64,000 nt of DNA from an uncultured Poribacteria bacterium (GTDB lineage: Bacteria > Poribacteria > WGA-4E > WGA-3G). Below the pieces are notes generated by a model that was not told the origin of the DNA, did no database searches, and saw only the letters and a list, made by a program, of their open reading frames with translations. Both the position numbers and the translations under genes were made by a program. The stretch lies in NCBI GenBank assembly GCA_951813545.1, contig OX638352.1, positions 4,542,835-4,606,834 of the forward strand, given 5' to 3'. Below, one piece after another: positions 1-8,847 of the stretch; the stretch's first letter is position 1, and each line of letters opens with the position of its first letter.

Positions 1-156
1 GTGTTGAGCAAAGTAGTCAGAAATCTGGTTATAGTAGGCTTCAGCAATCAGAGGCATCAGATTAAAGTCTGATGAAATCTTCTGAATAATAGCCGCTCTG
101 GCATTCTTAGATTCGAGGCGATTGATACCATAGGCGGTATCCTTCTTACGGTCCAT
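1..156 (-). CDS. Incomplete hypothetical protein (DUF1670-like?), N-terminal 52 residues
   Basis: An open frame starts at ATG 156 on the minus strand and runs off the left edge. A good ribosome binding site (GGAGGT at 161-166) lies 4 bases before the ATG. The visible part starts MDRKKDTAYGINRLESKN and has a hydrophobic helical stretch ending QISDYFAQH. It faintly resembles the N-terminus of DUF1670 proteins, which are common in this kind of genome; that is recollection and weak. Function unknown. The rest of the gene lies outside the window. Confidence 0.55.
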   Translation of the reverse strand, partial: MDRKKDTAYGINRLESKNARAAIIQKISSDFNLMPLIAEAYYNQISDYFAQH

Positions 157-528
157 AGTGACCTCCATGAAATGAGTGTCGGTGATGCAAATACATCTAC
201 TCGTTAAGTTAACTCATACTATTAGTGTAACTCATGGGGTCATTTGATACAAACTATAAGTAATACTTGCTCAACCTTGTTAGGAACGGGTTGTATTAGG
301 GCTGACTTACTTTATAATAGAGTGAGACATAAGACTTATTACTCAAAATGGCAGCGGTGAGATGATGCAACGTAAGGAGAAAATACGCCGGCGAGAATAT
401 CCTTGAAATCTGAACGGAACTGTGAGAAGGGAGGCGTGGAAGGACGGAAGAGTGGGAAGACCTTCCCTCTTCCAGTCTTCCGCGCCTATCTTGTTCATTT
501 TGTGTTAAGTAGCAACTTGAGTTAATAT

Positions 529-1651
529 GAGGGTGTTTCATAAATAAAAGTTGGCAAAAGTCAGGATAAAGGGTATCCTTTGAATTCAATTTTTTACCAC
601 TAAGAAATTAGATTCAAGGAGATACCCATGAAATATCCTGACCTGATAGAGTATATCACATTTCTTTTTTTTTGTTAGATGAGTTTTCAACTACTGAAGC
701 AAACGTTTCAAAAAGAGGGAGCCCCCAGACGTATCCGGACGCTTCCCTCATCGTCTTTTACGCGGTTATGGCACTCAAGGGGATTACGGCTATGCGCGCA
801 CAGCAAGATTACTTATTTCACCACCCGATCTGGCTTGAAAGATGTCGGCTACCGGCGTGTCCCTCTCACGTGACGCTTGGACGCAGATACAAAGCGTTGA
901 CACCAAAGCTCGAAGCCTTCACAGAATATGTCGCCACATGGAGCCTCAGCCATGGCGGACACTTTCGGCAAGAAGTCGTTTATGAAGATAAAAGTTTGTT
1001 CAAAGCGGCGGGTCCCGTCTGGCATCAGAAGGATCGCCTCAACAATGAGATACCCAAAGGCTTACGCGGTGTTGATACAACTGCCACTTGGTCGAAAAGT
1101 GGGTATCACGGATGGGTCTATGGATACGGACTGCATCTCACTGCCACCCGCAGTGGCTTCCCTGTTATGTTTCAGGTGCTACCCGCCAACATCAATGAAC
1201 GCACGGTATTGGATACCAAGAAAGAGAAACTCATTGACCGAGGCACACGGTGTATCGTTGCCGATAACGGATATGTCGATAAAAAACGCGCCATAGCTTT
1301 CGCCGAGACCAACGTGCTTTTGCTGACACCCAAGACGACTTTAGACGAAGCTAACGCACTCTTGGGGGCAGACCCCCTCTATACAGCAACGCAAGTCGCT
1401 ACCTACCAAGGGGCGCGAAAGATAGCCATTGAACCTGTCTTTGATTTGTTGAGCAAACTCTTGTCGATCACAGGCAAGCATAAACCTTTACCCGTGCGAG
1501 GCTTGGCATATGTTTCTACTTTTTTGGGACTCGGTATCCTACTTTTGCAGGTATCAATGCTAATGAATCTCCGATGCCGGATACCTACACGAAATGTTTC
1601 TTACATTAAAACCTGTTTTCGATGAAAAATAACTATTTATGAAACACCCTC
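529..1651 (+). mobile_element. Complete insertion sequence, IS5/IS903-like, 1123 bp
   Basis: The element is bounded by perfect 18-bp terminal inverted repeats: GAGGGTGTTTCATAAATA at 529-546 and its reverse complement at 1634-1651. It is flanked by a 9-bp direct duplication AGTTAATAT at 520-528 and 1652-1660. One DDE transposase gene fills the inside. A 9-bp target duplication with 18-bp ends resembles the IS903 group of the IS5 family. Perfect ends and an intact duplication suggest a recent insertion. The target site is the centre of a near-palindrome whose arms (GCAACTTGAGTTA and TAACGCAAGTTGC) now sit on either side of the element. Confidence 0.93.
628..1625 (+). CDS. IS5-superfamily DDE transposase, apparently expressed by -1 frameshift
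   Basis: The protein would cut and join the IS ends. The main frame (from 672) has an N-terminal helix-turn-helix-like region (RGSPQTYPD onwards), a first catalytic Asp in GVDTTATWSKSGYHGWVYG, a second Asp in VADNGYVDKK and a C-terminal Glu region beginning IEPVFDLLSKLL, as in IS4/IS5 transposases. That frame has no good start. An ATG at 628 with a strong ribosome binding site (AAGGAGAT, 616-623) opens a 16-codon frame that stops at 676-678, just after a run of nine T (665-673). A -1 slip on U-UUU-UUU (666-672) joins the two frames into a protein of about 332 residues. A one-base deletion in the T run would look the same, so this could instead be a recently broken gene. Confidence 0.75.
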
Positions 1652-1800
1652 AGTTAATATAACGCAAGTTGCCACCTTTGTAGCATAATCTGTTAGATTG
1701 GGTTTCCACTAAGCACGCAAACTAACAGTTTACGCTACAAAAACACACAGATTCTCAACGAATTTCAACGAAAACGGGCTCTACATGCCTAAAATCTTGT

Positions 1801-1822
1801 AAGTAGCAACTTGGGTTAATAT
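1801..1822. repeat. Extra copy of the palindrome arm disrupted by the IS
   Basis: AAGTAGCAACTTGGGTTAAT at 1801-1820 (continuing AT) repeats the sequence just left of the IS (507-528, one internal difference). The right IS flank (1653-1672) carries the same motif in inverted orientation. The stretch 1652-1878 therefore looks like part of a small palindromic repeat family rather than coding DNA. No gene was seen between the IS and the prenyltransferase gene. Confidence 0.6.
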
Positions 1823-1878
1823 AGTCGGCGATGATTGCAATTATCCTTAGGAGATTCGTAATATCTGAGAATTGTCCC

Positions 1879-2802
1879 TTAAACTTCTTGTTGGGTTGTT
1901 TTTAACAAAAATAGCGTCACTAACAACAATGGCACGATGACCGCAGCGGAAATAGTGATAGACACCTGCGCACCGATGAGACACGGAAAAAAGAGAATTG
2001 AACCTACCATTGAACCCTTCAGCGCGAAGTAGCCGTTTTTTTCGTTTGGTTGAAGATAGAGTGAGATACGGCTACCAACAGTAGCAATGATGCCCAGGAT
2101 TACCCAGACGATATAAGACTTTTGGAGATCTGGTTCCATCCAGTATGGTAAAAAGGCGATGACGAAAGCGAGGACAGTGGCAACCGCAGAGACAAAAAGT
2201 GCGGGACGGATACCGATCTGGAGGGGTGTCGTTACAATGCCAAGTTGTTCGTCCCGTGAGATGTCTTTGAAGGTCGTCGTAATGTGTGTGCCAAGGTCGT
2301 AAAGTGTTGTCGCTGCGAAGGCATACCATACTAAGCGTGGGACGGTACCGCTCACGGCTAATGCCCCGAAGATGCTCAGCGCCCCAATCCCCAAAGGCAA
2401 TGTAAGACTGCCTAAGATACCTTTCGCTTTGAAAATTGCATTGTAGAGATGCGAAATTGCAACTAAACCCATCACCAGCAAGCCTGCTTTAATATTGAGC
2501 CAGAAACCACCGATGACACATAACCCGTAGATGGTACTTGCGGGGATAATTGCCTGCCGCGGTGTTAGGCGTTGTGATGGGAGGGGACGTTCTGGGTTCG
2601 TATGCTTGTCTGTTTCATGGTGAAAATAGTCGTTCTTTATCATTCCAGCAAAGTAACCGCAGAGCGCGATGAACAGTGCCGCTGCGACCCGCCACGTTAG
2701 GTGTCCTTCGCTCGCAATGAGTGCACCGGGGAGTGTTGCGACAATCGGAATCGCAAAGAGCGGATAGCGGATGAGTTCGAGATAGGCTTTGAAGCGACCC
2801 AT
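1879..2802 (-). CDS. UbiA-family prenyltransferase
   Basis: A 307-residue integral membrane protein that should transfer a polyprenyl chain from its diphosphate to an acceptor (quinone ring, other aromatic, or glycerol phosphate). The Mg-diphosphate binding motif is clear: NDYFHHETDKHTNPERPLP at about residue 57, and a second Asp-containing motif TTFKDISRDEQLG around residue 178. About eight or nine hydrophobic helices are visible. The acceptor cannot be told from sequence. The next gene upstream on the same strand (beta-helix lipoprotein) ends 14 bases before the ATG, so the two may be co-transcribed. AGGAAA at 2811-2816 (as CAGGAAATTG on the minus strand) is a usable ribosome binding site. 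ubiX is in the window at 18.2 kb but unlinked. Confidence 0.85.
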   Translation of the reverse strand: MGRFKAYLELIRYPLFAIPIVATLPGALIASEGHLTWRVAAALFIALCGYFAGMIKNDYFHHETDKHTNPERPLPSQRLTPRQAIIPASTIYGLCVIGGFWLNIKAGLLVMGLVAISHLYNAIFKAKGILGSLTLPLGIGALSIFGALAVSGTVPRLVWYAFAATTLYDLGTHITTTFKDISRDEQLGIVTTPLQIGIRPALFVSAVATVLAFVIAFLPYWMEPDLQKSYIVWVILGIIATVGSRISLYLQPNEKNGYFALKGSMVGSILFFPCLIGAQVSITISAAVIVPLLLVTLFLLKTTQQEV

Positions 2803-2816
2803 ATATCAATTTCCTG

Positions 2817-3905
2817 TTAGAAATTTTCTCGTAGCACGCCTGCTTCTGTTACCGGAGAATTTCTCGGTTCAAAGGCTTCGTCTACGCCGTAAAATTGATC
2901 GCTTTGTGTTCCGACACCGAGTTCTGTTATGTTGGGTCCAACCTGTTTATTCCCTTGAATAAAATTGTCTCGGAGCCTGCCGCCGTCGTAGACTGCCCAG
3001 CCGACGTTCAGTGTGATATTGTTGGAGACTATCTCTGGTGAGGCAGTGGAATAGCAGACAATAGCGTTCTCGTAATTGGCACGGAGATTATTATACTGAA
3101 TACGGGGTCGGGCATCGTCTTCACAGATGATTCCGTAATTGTTGGCTGTGAACTCGTTGTATTCTACGTCTGGTGATGAGCTTCCTTGGAATCGTGAACC
3201 TGTGCCGTTTCTATTAAATTCGTTGCTGGTGATGGTCGGATTCGTGCTCTCAGAGAGTACTCCGGTTTTGTTTTCGCTGAGAAGGCACCTCTCGATTTGG
3301 ACAGCGTCTGTTCGGCATGTGATACCGACATCCGCATGTTGGATGCGGCAGTATGTTAGGCGACTATTCGGGCTTTCCGCTTCGATCTGAATTCCCCACC
3401 AATCCCCTGCTTTTGGTGGATCTGCTGTGATGGTTCTCTGCGGTTCAGGACTGACATATTCGTTTATGCCTGTTGTGAAACCGGTCGCTATTGGATCAGG
3501 CGTTGTACTTACTTCAGGTGCTTGTTGACGCTCACGTTGTCTCCCTAAGGAGCCGAAGACAATCATTCTGTCTGGCGACCCTTCTGCGTAGAGTTCGCCA
3601 TGCACAATAAGTTGGCTGGGTGTATCCATCGGTTCAAAACCGACGATGGTTCCTGATCGGATCGTCAGTGTAATGCCTTCTGGAACAACGAGGGTGCCAG
3701 TAATATAGATACGGCCGTCCCAAACCTCGTTCTCTGTGAGTTCGCCGGATTTCTCTATGATTTCTAAAGCGGTGTCGCCTATGTCAAGATTAAAGGTCTC
3801 GCCTTGACATCCACAACAGAAGATGGTTAAGGCGCAGATGAGGAGAATTAGGGTTTTGTAGAACACAAGTTTCCAGTATTTTTGTGTGGTGGTTGCTATT
3901 TTCAT
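2817..3905 (-). CDS. Right-handed beta-helix repeat lipoprotein (NosD/periplasmic copper-binding type fold)
   Basis: A 362-residue exported protein. The N-terminus has a basic region, a hydrophobic core LVFYKTLILLICALTIF and a Cys-rich CCGC segment ending in the probable lipidated Cys. Residues about 60-110 (GTLVVPEGITLTIRSGT) match the start of pectate-lyase-like parallel beta-helix proteins, followed by solenoid turns with N-rich ladders (CRIQHADVGITCRTDAVQIE, NNLRANYENAIV, NNITLNVGWAVYD). No catalytic residues can be identified; such proteins often bind surface polysaccharide or act structurally. It is divergent from ffh and probably leads a two-gene unit with the UbiA-type gene. Confidence 0.75.
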   Translation of the reverse strand: MKIATTTQKYWKLVFYKTLILLICALTIFCCGCQGETFNLDIGDTALEIIEKSGELTENEVWDGRIYITGTLVVPEGITLTIRSGTIVGFEPMDTPSQLIVHGELYAEGSPDRMIVFGSLGRQRERQQAPEVSTTPDPIATGFTTGINEYVSPEPQRTITADPPKAGDWWGIQIEAESPNSRLTYCRIQHADVGITCRTDAVQIERCLLSENKTGVLSESTNPTITSNEFNRNGTGSRFQGSSSPDVEYNEFTANNYGIICEDDARPRIQYNNLRANYENAIVCYSTASPEIVSNNITLNVGWAVYDGGRLRDNFIQGNKQVGPNITELGVGTQSDQFYGVDEAFEPRNSPVTEAGVLRENF

Positions 3906-3955
3906 ACTATATTTTTACCATAGGTTACAGGTTTATGTCAAGTATGAAAAAAAGT

Positions 3956-3984
3956 TTGACATTAGCGGTTAAATTTGCTATAAT
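3956..3984 (+). promoter_or_regulatory. Consensus sigma-70 promoter for the ffh block
   Basis: TTGACA at 3956-3961 and TATAAT at 3979-3984 are both perfect consensus hexamers with a 17-bp spacer. Transcription should start near 3991, giving a leader of about 170 bases before the ffh ATG at 4161. It is the best promoter in the window and fits constitutive expression of translation and secretion genes. Confidence 0.88.
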
Positions 3985-4160
3985 TGTATAATTGGGAGTT
4001 AATGTATCCTTGCGCGACTTTACAAGTCAGGACTTACGTAAATTGATTTGGTAAGCGGACTTTGATAGCATTTCAAAAAACGGGTCGATAATTACACGTT
4101 TTGGGAACTGAATGCGAGTCGCGGCGCAGTTCACGCCTCTAAAAAAAGGAAGCAGGCATA

Positions 4161-5549
4161 ATGTTTGAAAGTTTAGGTGATCGTTTACAGAGCACCTTCA
4201 AAAAACTCAAGGGACAGGGAAAGTTGACGGAGAGTAATGTCTCCGATACGCTGCGTGAAGTGCGGCGTGCTTTTCTGGAAGCAGATGTTAACTATAAAGT
4301 CACACGTGAGTTTATAGATCGAATTAAGGAACGCTCCCTCGGTCAAGAGGTGCTGGGTAGCCTTACGCCTGAGCTGCAGATTGCCCGGATTATTGGTGAA
4401 GAACTCACCCAATTGATGGGTAGCAAGGCGGAAAAGATTAACATTGCGCCGGGTGGTCCAACAGTGGTGATGCTTGCTGGATTACAAGGTGCCGGTAAAA
4501 CGACAGTCGCGGCGAAATTAGCCCTTAAGTTCCGTAAAGAGGGGCGTAAACCGCTTCTTGTTGCGGCTGATGTATATCGTCCGGCTGCCATTAAGCAGCT
4601 CCAAGTTCTCGGTGAACAGACTGAGACACCGGTGTTTTCGATGGGAACAGAAGTTTCTCCTGTTGAAATCGCCGAGACATCTGTCAAAGAGGCTTTGGCG
4701 CACGGACATAACTGCGTTATTATTGACACTGCTGGACGTTTGCACATTGACGATACATTAATGGGTGAACTGCGACAAATCAAAGAGCGTGTCGAACCTA
4801 CTGAGATTTTGCTGATTGTTGATGCCATGACAGGGCAAGATGCAGTGAATGTCGCCGAGAATTTCAACAGCGACTTGGAGATTGACGGTGTTATCCTCAC
4901 GAAAATGGATGGGGATGCTCGTGGTGGCGCAGCGCTTTCGATTCGGCATATTACACAGAAACCGATTAAGTTCATCGGGGTTGGTGAAAAAATTGAGGCA
5001 GCAGCGTTAGAGGAGTTCCATCCGGAGCGGATGTCTTCGCGCATCCTCGGACAAGGTGATTTCCAAACGTTGCTTGAAAAAGCCGAAGATGTTTTCAGCG
5101 AAGATCAGGCAAAAGAACTTGAACGTAAACTTACAGAACAAAAAGGGTTAGATTTTGACGATTTCCTCACACAACTGGAGCAGCTTAAAAATATGGGTCC
5201 ATTAGATCAATTGATGGATCTGATGCCCTTTAAAAATCAGTTGCCGGCTCAAAACCTTACACCCGATGAGAGCCATTTGCAAACGGCAAAAGCGATCATT
5301 CATTCAATGACGCTTGAGGAACGAAAAAACCCTCGGTTATTAGATAGAAGTCGGAAGCTCCGCATTTCCAAAGGTAGCGGGACGACGGTGAATCAGATAA
5401 ATATGCTGGTTTCGCAACTCCAGATGATGAATCGTATGTTGAACCAGCAAGCGGCGATGGCAATGCCGCAAATGGGGCAGAAAATGGGAGCGCTTCCTCG
5501 TCCAAAGCGGAAGGCAAGAAAGCCCCGAAAACGGAAACGCCGCAGATAG
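4161..5549 (+). CDS. ffh: Signal recognition particle protein Ffh
   Basis: GTPase of the signal recognition particle; binds SRP RNA and signal peptides of membrane proteins and docks with FtsY. 462 residues, the usual length. The N-domain four-helix region comes first, then the G domain with P-loop GLQGAGKTT at about 107-115, DVYRPAA, DTAGRLH at about 192, and TKMDGDARGGAAL at about 248. The C-terminal M domain is rich in methionine (QMMNRMLNQQAAMAMPQMG) and ends in a basic tail of Lys and Arg. A GGAAGCAGG stretch precedes the ATG. First gene of the ffh-rpsP-khpA-trmD-rplS-rnhB block; rpsP follows 68 bases later. Confidence 0.98.
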   Translation: MFESLGDRLQSTFKKLKGQGKLTESNVSDTLREVRRAFLEADVNYKVTREFIDRIKERSLGQEVLGSLTPELQIARIIGEELTQLMGSKAEKINIAPGGPTVVMLAGLQGAGKTTVAAKLALKFRKEGRKPLLVAADVYRPAAIKQLQVLGEQTETPVFSMGTEVSPVEIAETSVKEALAHGHNCVIIDTAGRLHIDDTLMGELRQIKERVEPTEILLIVDAMTGQDAVNVAENFNSDLEIDGVILTKMDGDARGGAALSIRHITQKPIKFIGVGEKIEAAALEEFHPERMSSRILGQGDFQTLLEKAEDVFSEDQAKELERKLTEQKGLDFDDFLTQLEQLKNMGPLDQLMDLMPFKNQLPAQNLTPDESHLQTAKAIIHSMTLEERKNPRLLDRSRKLRISKGSGTTVNQINMLVSQLQMMNRMLNQQAAMAMPQMGQKMGALPRPKRKARKPRKRKRRR

Positions 5550-5617
5550 CGATAGGTGAGTCCTTAGTAACTCGCCTTTCTTATAAACGCGGCATGGATG
5601 CCTTTAGGAGGTATTTT

Positions 5618-6049
5618 TTGGCAGTTAGAATTAGATTACAACGACACGGTAGGAAGAAACGTCCGTTTTATCGACTCGTCGCGGCTGATGCACGTGCCCA
5701 GAGGGATGGCGTGTTTTTAGAACGCCTCGGTCATTACAATCCTATGACGGAGCCGGCAGATGTTTTGATTGATGAAGAGAAAACCTTAAAATGGTTGAGA
5801 CGAGGTGCACAACCTTCTGATACCGCAAAGCGTCTGCTCAGTGAAAACGGGATTCTGATGAAATTCGAGTACGAGAAGTTGGGTAAACCGATGCCGGAAC
5901 AGGAAGCCGTCGAGGCAGTCGCGAAAACGGATGATCCCGAACCTACCGAGACACAAGAGGTAGCGTCTGAAACGGACACCCCGCCCACTGAAGCAATACC
6001 TGAATCCGTTGAAGCACCTGAATCTGAATCCGCTGAAGAAGAAGAGTAA
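5618..6049 (+). CDS. rpsP: 30S ribosomal protein S16
   Basis: Small-subunit ribosomal protein. From the TTG at 5618 it reads MAVRIRLQRHGRKKRPFYRL, the canonical S16 N-terminus, with TTTAGGAGG at 5603-5611 as ribosome binding site. An in-frame ATG at 5594 lies upstream of that site and is very unlikely to be the start. The S16 core ends near residue 85; the remaining ~58 residues are an acidic, Pro/Glu/Thr-rich tail ending in EEEE, longer than in most S16 proteins. 143 residues from the TTG. Confidence 0.96.
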   Translation: MAVRIRLQRHGRKKRPFYRLVAADARAQRDGVFLERLGHYNPMTEPADVLIDEEKTLKWLRRGAQPSDTAKRLLSENGILMKFEYEKLGKPMPEQEAVEAVAKTDDPEPTETQEVASETDTPPTEAIPESVEAPESESAEEEE

Positions 6050-6115
6050 CAACTACTTCGATAGGCTTCGGAAACGCAAGCAGCAGGCACATCTACTGAA
6101 ATCTGAAAGTCAACT

Positions 6116-6367
6116 ATGTTCAAAGAATTGATTGAATACATCGTAAAATCCCTCGTTGATCATCCCGACCAGGTAGAGGTTAAAGAAGTAACGGGCGAAA
6201 CGGTCGTTATTATTGAGTTGACTGTCACGGAGGAGGATCTGGGAAAGATCATCGGTAGATATGGGCGAACACTTAAAGCGATAAGAAGTGTTCTCTATAC
6301 TGCGGGCTTGCAAGCAAATAAAAAGGTTATTCTTGAACTGATTGAACACCCCAAGCCAGATGAGTAG
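6116..6367 (+). CDS. khpA: KH-domain RNA-binding protein KhpA
   Basis: 83-residue single-KH RNA-binding protein of the YlqC/KhpA family, with the GxxG loop in LGKIIGRYGRTLKAIR. In Firmicutes KhpA works with KhpB/EloR on cell-wall and RNA control; elsewhere its role is unclear. Its place between rpsP and trmD is the normal one. The usual next gene, rimM, is absent and 134 bases of repeat-like DNA take its place. Confidence 0.93.
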   Translation: MFKELIEYIVKSLVDHPDQVEVKEVTGETVVIIELTVTEEDLGKIIGRYGRTLKAIRSVLYTAGLQANKKVILELIEHPKPDE

Positions 6368-6389
6368 ATTGGAGAATAGCAGTCAGGAC

Positions 6390-6410
6390 GGAAAACCTTT
6401 CAGGTTTTCC
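6390..6410. repeat. Short perfect palindrome where rimM would be
   Basis: GGAAAACC (6390-6397), a 5-base loop and GGTTTTCC (6403-6410). It is followed by two stretches of a recurrent motif (CAGCGGTCAGCAGTCAG and CTGATGGCTGATAGCC) also seen at 31,885-31,908 in inverted form. The T run after the stem is only three bases, so a terminator role is doubtful; it is more likely a dispersed repeat in the khpA-trmD gap. Confidence 0.5.
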
Positions 6411-6501
6411 TTTCAGCGGTCAGCAGTCAGAAAAGACGTTAGAACCTATCATATCCCTCTTTAACTGATGGCTGATAGCCGAAAGCCGAAAGCCAGTAAA
6501 G

Positions 6502-7230
6502 ATGAAAATCGATGTTCTTGCCCTGTTTCCGGAGATAATCGCACCGGCGTTAGAGACGGGTATCCTCAAGCGCGTTCAGGACACTGATAAACTTGCCGTC
6601 AATCTCCATAATCTGCGAGATTGGGCAACCGACAAACATAAGTCGGTTGATGATTACCCTTATGGCGGTGGCGCGGGGATGATTCTTAAACCGGAACCTA
6701 TTTTCGCAGCAATTGCAGCGTTGAACCCAGAGGTAAATGCACACGTTATCTATCTGACCCCGCAGGGTGTTCCTTTGACACAGGGATTGGCGGAATCACT
6801 CTCCTTAGAAACGCATCTCATTCTTTTATGTGGACGTTATAAAGGTGTTGATGAACGAGTGCGTCGCCAGGTGGTGAAGACTGAGATATCTATTGGAGAT
6901 TATGTGTTGAGTGGTGGGGAAATCGCTGCCCTTGTTTTGATTGATGCTATTGGTCGTGTACTTCCCGGTGCCCTTGGCGATTACGAATCAGCACACGTTG
7001 ATTCGTTCAGTCATGAATTGTTGGACCATCCACATTATACGCGACCCGCTGAATTCGCTGGGATAAATGTCCCTGAAGTGCTGTTGAGTGGACATCACGA
7101 GAATATTGAGAAGTGGCGGTATGCGGAGGCACTCAAACGCACTGCAAAGTACCGTCCGGACTTGCTGCAGAAAATGGAGTTAAGCGAGGAAGATATCGAA
7201 ATTCTCAAAACAGCAGGATTGGTGGAGTAA
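6502..7230 (+). CDS. trmD: tRNA (guanine-N1)-methyltransferase TrmD
   Basis: Methylates G37 next to the anticodon of several tRNAs, using S-adenosylmethionine, and prevents +1 frameshifting. 242 residues, normal length. SPOUT trefoil-knot motifs are clear: LLCGRYKGVDERV around residue 110 and IGDYVLSGGE around 132; the early YPYGGGAGMILKPEP is also canonical. No clear ribosome binding site precedes the ATG. rplS follows after 91 bases. Confidence 0.98.
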   Translation: MKIDVLALFPEIIAPALETGILKRVQDTDKLAVNLHNLRDWATDKHKSVDDYPYGGGAGMILKPEPIFAAIAALNPEVNAHVIYLTPQGVPLTQGLAESLSLETHLILLCGRYKGVDERVRRQVVKTEISIGDYVLSGGEIAALVLIDAIGRVLPGALGDYESAHVDSFSHELLDHPHYTRPAEFAGINVPEVLLSGHHENIEKWRYAEALKRTAKYRPDLLQKMELSEEDIEILKTAGLVE

Positions 7231-7321
7231 ACTAAAAATTTGATTCTTAGGTCTTTAGGGACTTGTAAATTTATATCAAGTGTATAGCAGAACTTATATT
7301 ATATAAAGGAGGAATAATAAG

Positions 7322-7666
7322 GTGAATTTAATTGAATCTGTTGAAAATCAATATATGAAGAGCGACATTCCTGAGTTCGGACCTGGCGATATTATCAAGG
7401 TGAATACCCGTATCCGAGAAGGGCAAAAGGAAAGAATTCAGACTTACGAGGGGACCGTGATTCGTCGCCACCATGGTGGATTAAAAGAAACGTTTACGGT
7501 TCGGCGTGTTGCGTTCGGTGCTGGAAGTGAAAGGACGTTCCCGCTCCATTCGCCCAATATTGACAGTATTCAGGTTGTCCGATATGGTGCTGTTCGGCGC
7601 GCGAAATTGTATTACTTGCGTGAGCGCACTGGAAGATCCGCACGCGTTAGAGAACGTAGAAGATAA
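7322..7666 (+). CDS. rplS: 50S ribosomal protein L19
   Basis: Large-subunit protein at the 30S-50S interface. 114 residues, normal length, with FGPGDIIKVNTRIREG and YEGTVIRRHHGG near the start and the basic C-terminus KLYYLRERTGRSARVRERRR. Start is GTG at 7322 behind a strong AAAGGAGG at 7305-7312. rnhB begins 5 bases after the stop. Confidence 0.97.
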   Translation: MNLIESVENQYMKSDIPEFGPGDIIKVNTRIREGQKERIQTYEGTVIRRHHGGLKETFTVRRVAFGAGSERTFPLHSPNIDSIQVVRYGAVRRAKLYYLRERTGRSARVRERRR

Positions 7667-7670
7667 CCTG

Positions 7671-8270
7671 ATGGTGATGAATGCTTTTGAGCTTGCTTGC
7701 CTACGAAGCGGCTATAAACAGATTGCAGGCATTGACGAGGCTGGCAGAGGTGCTCTGGCAGGTCCCGTCATTGCCGCTGCAGTCATTTTACCGATTCATT
7801 GCGACATTAAAGGCTTGAGGGATTCAAAGCAGTTATCACCGAAGCAACGTGCCCGCCTATTTGACGAAATCCACAACGTCGCTGTGTCCGTAGGTGTCGG
7901 TGCCGCGGATCATCAGATTATTGATCGTTCAAATATCCTTAAGGCAACGCTGTTAGCGATGCAAGAGGCAGTTGAAAAACTAATCCCACAACCCGATTAT
8001 CTGCTCGTTGATGGCTTGGATTTACCTAAAGTAGGTATTGTAGGTGAGGCAATTCCCAAAGGCGATAGCCGAAGTTATTCTATTGCGGCAGCCTCCATCA
8101 TCGCCAAAATCACCCGCGACCGACTCATGATCGAAGCTGATCGTAGCTACCCGAACTATGGGTTCCCAAAACACAAAGGGTATCCCACCTCCCAACATCG
8201 ACAAGCAATTGCCCAGTTTGGCGCGTCTGAGATTCATCGTCTCACCTTTAAACTCCTTCCTGATGATTAA
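7671..8270 (+). CDS. rnhB: Ribonuclease HII
   Basis: Cleaves RNA in RNA-DNA hybrids and single ribonucleotides in DNA. The first motif GIDEAGRGALAGPV carries the catalytic Asp-Glu; a third acid lies in DYLLVDGLDLP and the fourth follows IAKITRDRLM. The frame is open further upstream through rplS, but homology begins at about residue 10 after the ATG at 7671, so I place the start there (199 residues). It overlaps nothing and is probably translated with rplS. Confidence 0.95.
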   Translation: MVMNAFELACLRSGYKQIAGIDEAGRGALAGPVIAAAVILPIHCDIKGLRDSKQLSPKQRARLFDEIHNVAVSVGVGAADHQIIDRSNILKATLLAMQEAVEKLIPQPDYLLVDGLDLPKVGIVGEAIPKGDSRSYSIAAASIIAKITRDRLMIEADRSYPNYGFPKHKGYPTSQHRQAIAQFGASEIHRLTFKLLPDD

Positions 8271-8337
8271 ACCCGCTTATCGAACTCCAAGTTAGAACGC
8301 CCGATTTTCCTCGCTCATCATGCCAAAGTACTCCTTG

Positions 8338-8466
8338 TTATAGTAAAGCCTAAAGATATGTGGACAGTTAGTTGGTCAGTGAACTAAGGAACACCCCCAC
8401 CGCCGCTGGCGAGGGTTGTATCCTCGCCTTCCCGAAATGTCCAAATAATTGTGGATTTTACTATAA
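8338..8466. repeat. MITE-like palindromic element, diverged copy
   Basis: Begins TTATAGTAAA (8338-8347) and ends with its reverse complement (8457-8466), enclosing a hairpin core GGCGAGGGTTGTATCCTCGCC-like at 8408-8428 preceded by CCGCCGCTGGC. Same family as the copies at 9617-9736 and 17708-17827 but with a different left half. The ends look like TAGTAAA repeats flanked by TA, which fits a Tc1/mariner-like (IS630) target. The rest of 8271-8847 shows no convincing gene. Confidence 0.8.
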
Positions 8467-8847
8467 AACTATCTCGTAAATCCTGATTTGTTGGGTTAGG
8501 TTTCTACCTAAAGGATTTCTAACGTTCCTTTACGGGATGGATTATAAACAACCTCATCTAATCAATAGAAACGTTTGCGAATGCTGCAAAAATCAAATTT
8601 TTTTGATTTTTTTTAAGATTATGCACCCTTTTCGCCCTAAAATTGTATCATTAATAATCAAGTGGTCAGGTAACGTTTTAAATTTAACAATTTCGGTTTG
8701 CTTCTGCCGTGTATTTTGACCGGACTGATAAGTGAGTGGATCCATGTATCGCGAGTTACGACAGAAGAAACAAGGAGTTGCTGTCGAGGTAGGTTGATAC
8801 TGACACATAAATCACTTCGACTGCAGCACACGAGAAGGAATGCAATC

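Noticed and set aside
296..589. 97-residue minus-strand reading frame left of the IS
   Set aside because: It crosses the IS boundary and target duplication, has low-complexity composition from a CTTCC-rich palindrome and no ribosome binding site.
5594..5617. ATG 5594 as start of rpsP
   Set aside because: It lies before the ribosome binding site and adds residues absent from S16; TTG 5618 gives the canonical N-terminus.
6390..6410. Rho-independent terminator between khpA and trmD
   Set aside because: Short stem and only three T; it would also split a conserved operon. Treated as a dispersed palindrome.
8537..8719. 60-residue plus-strand frame in the rnhB-lipoprotein gap
   Set aside because: AT-rich, Ile/Phe/Cys-heavy, no family resemblance and no ribosome binding site.
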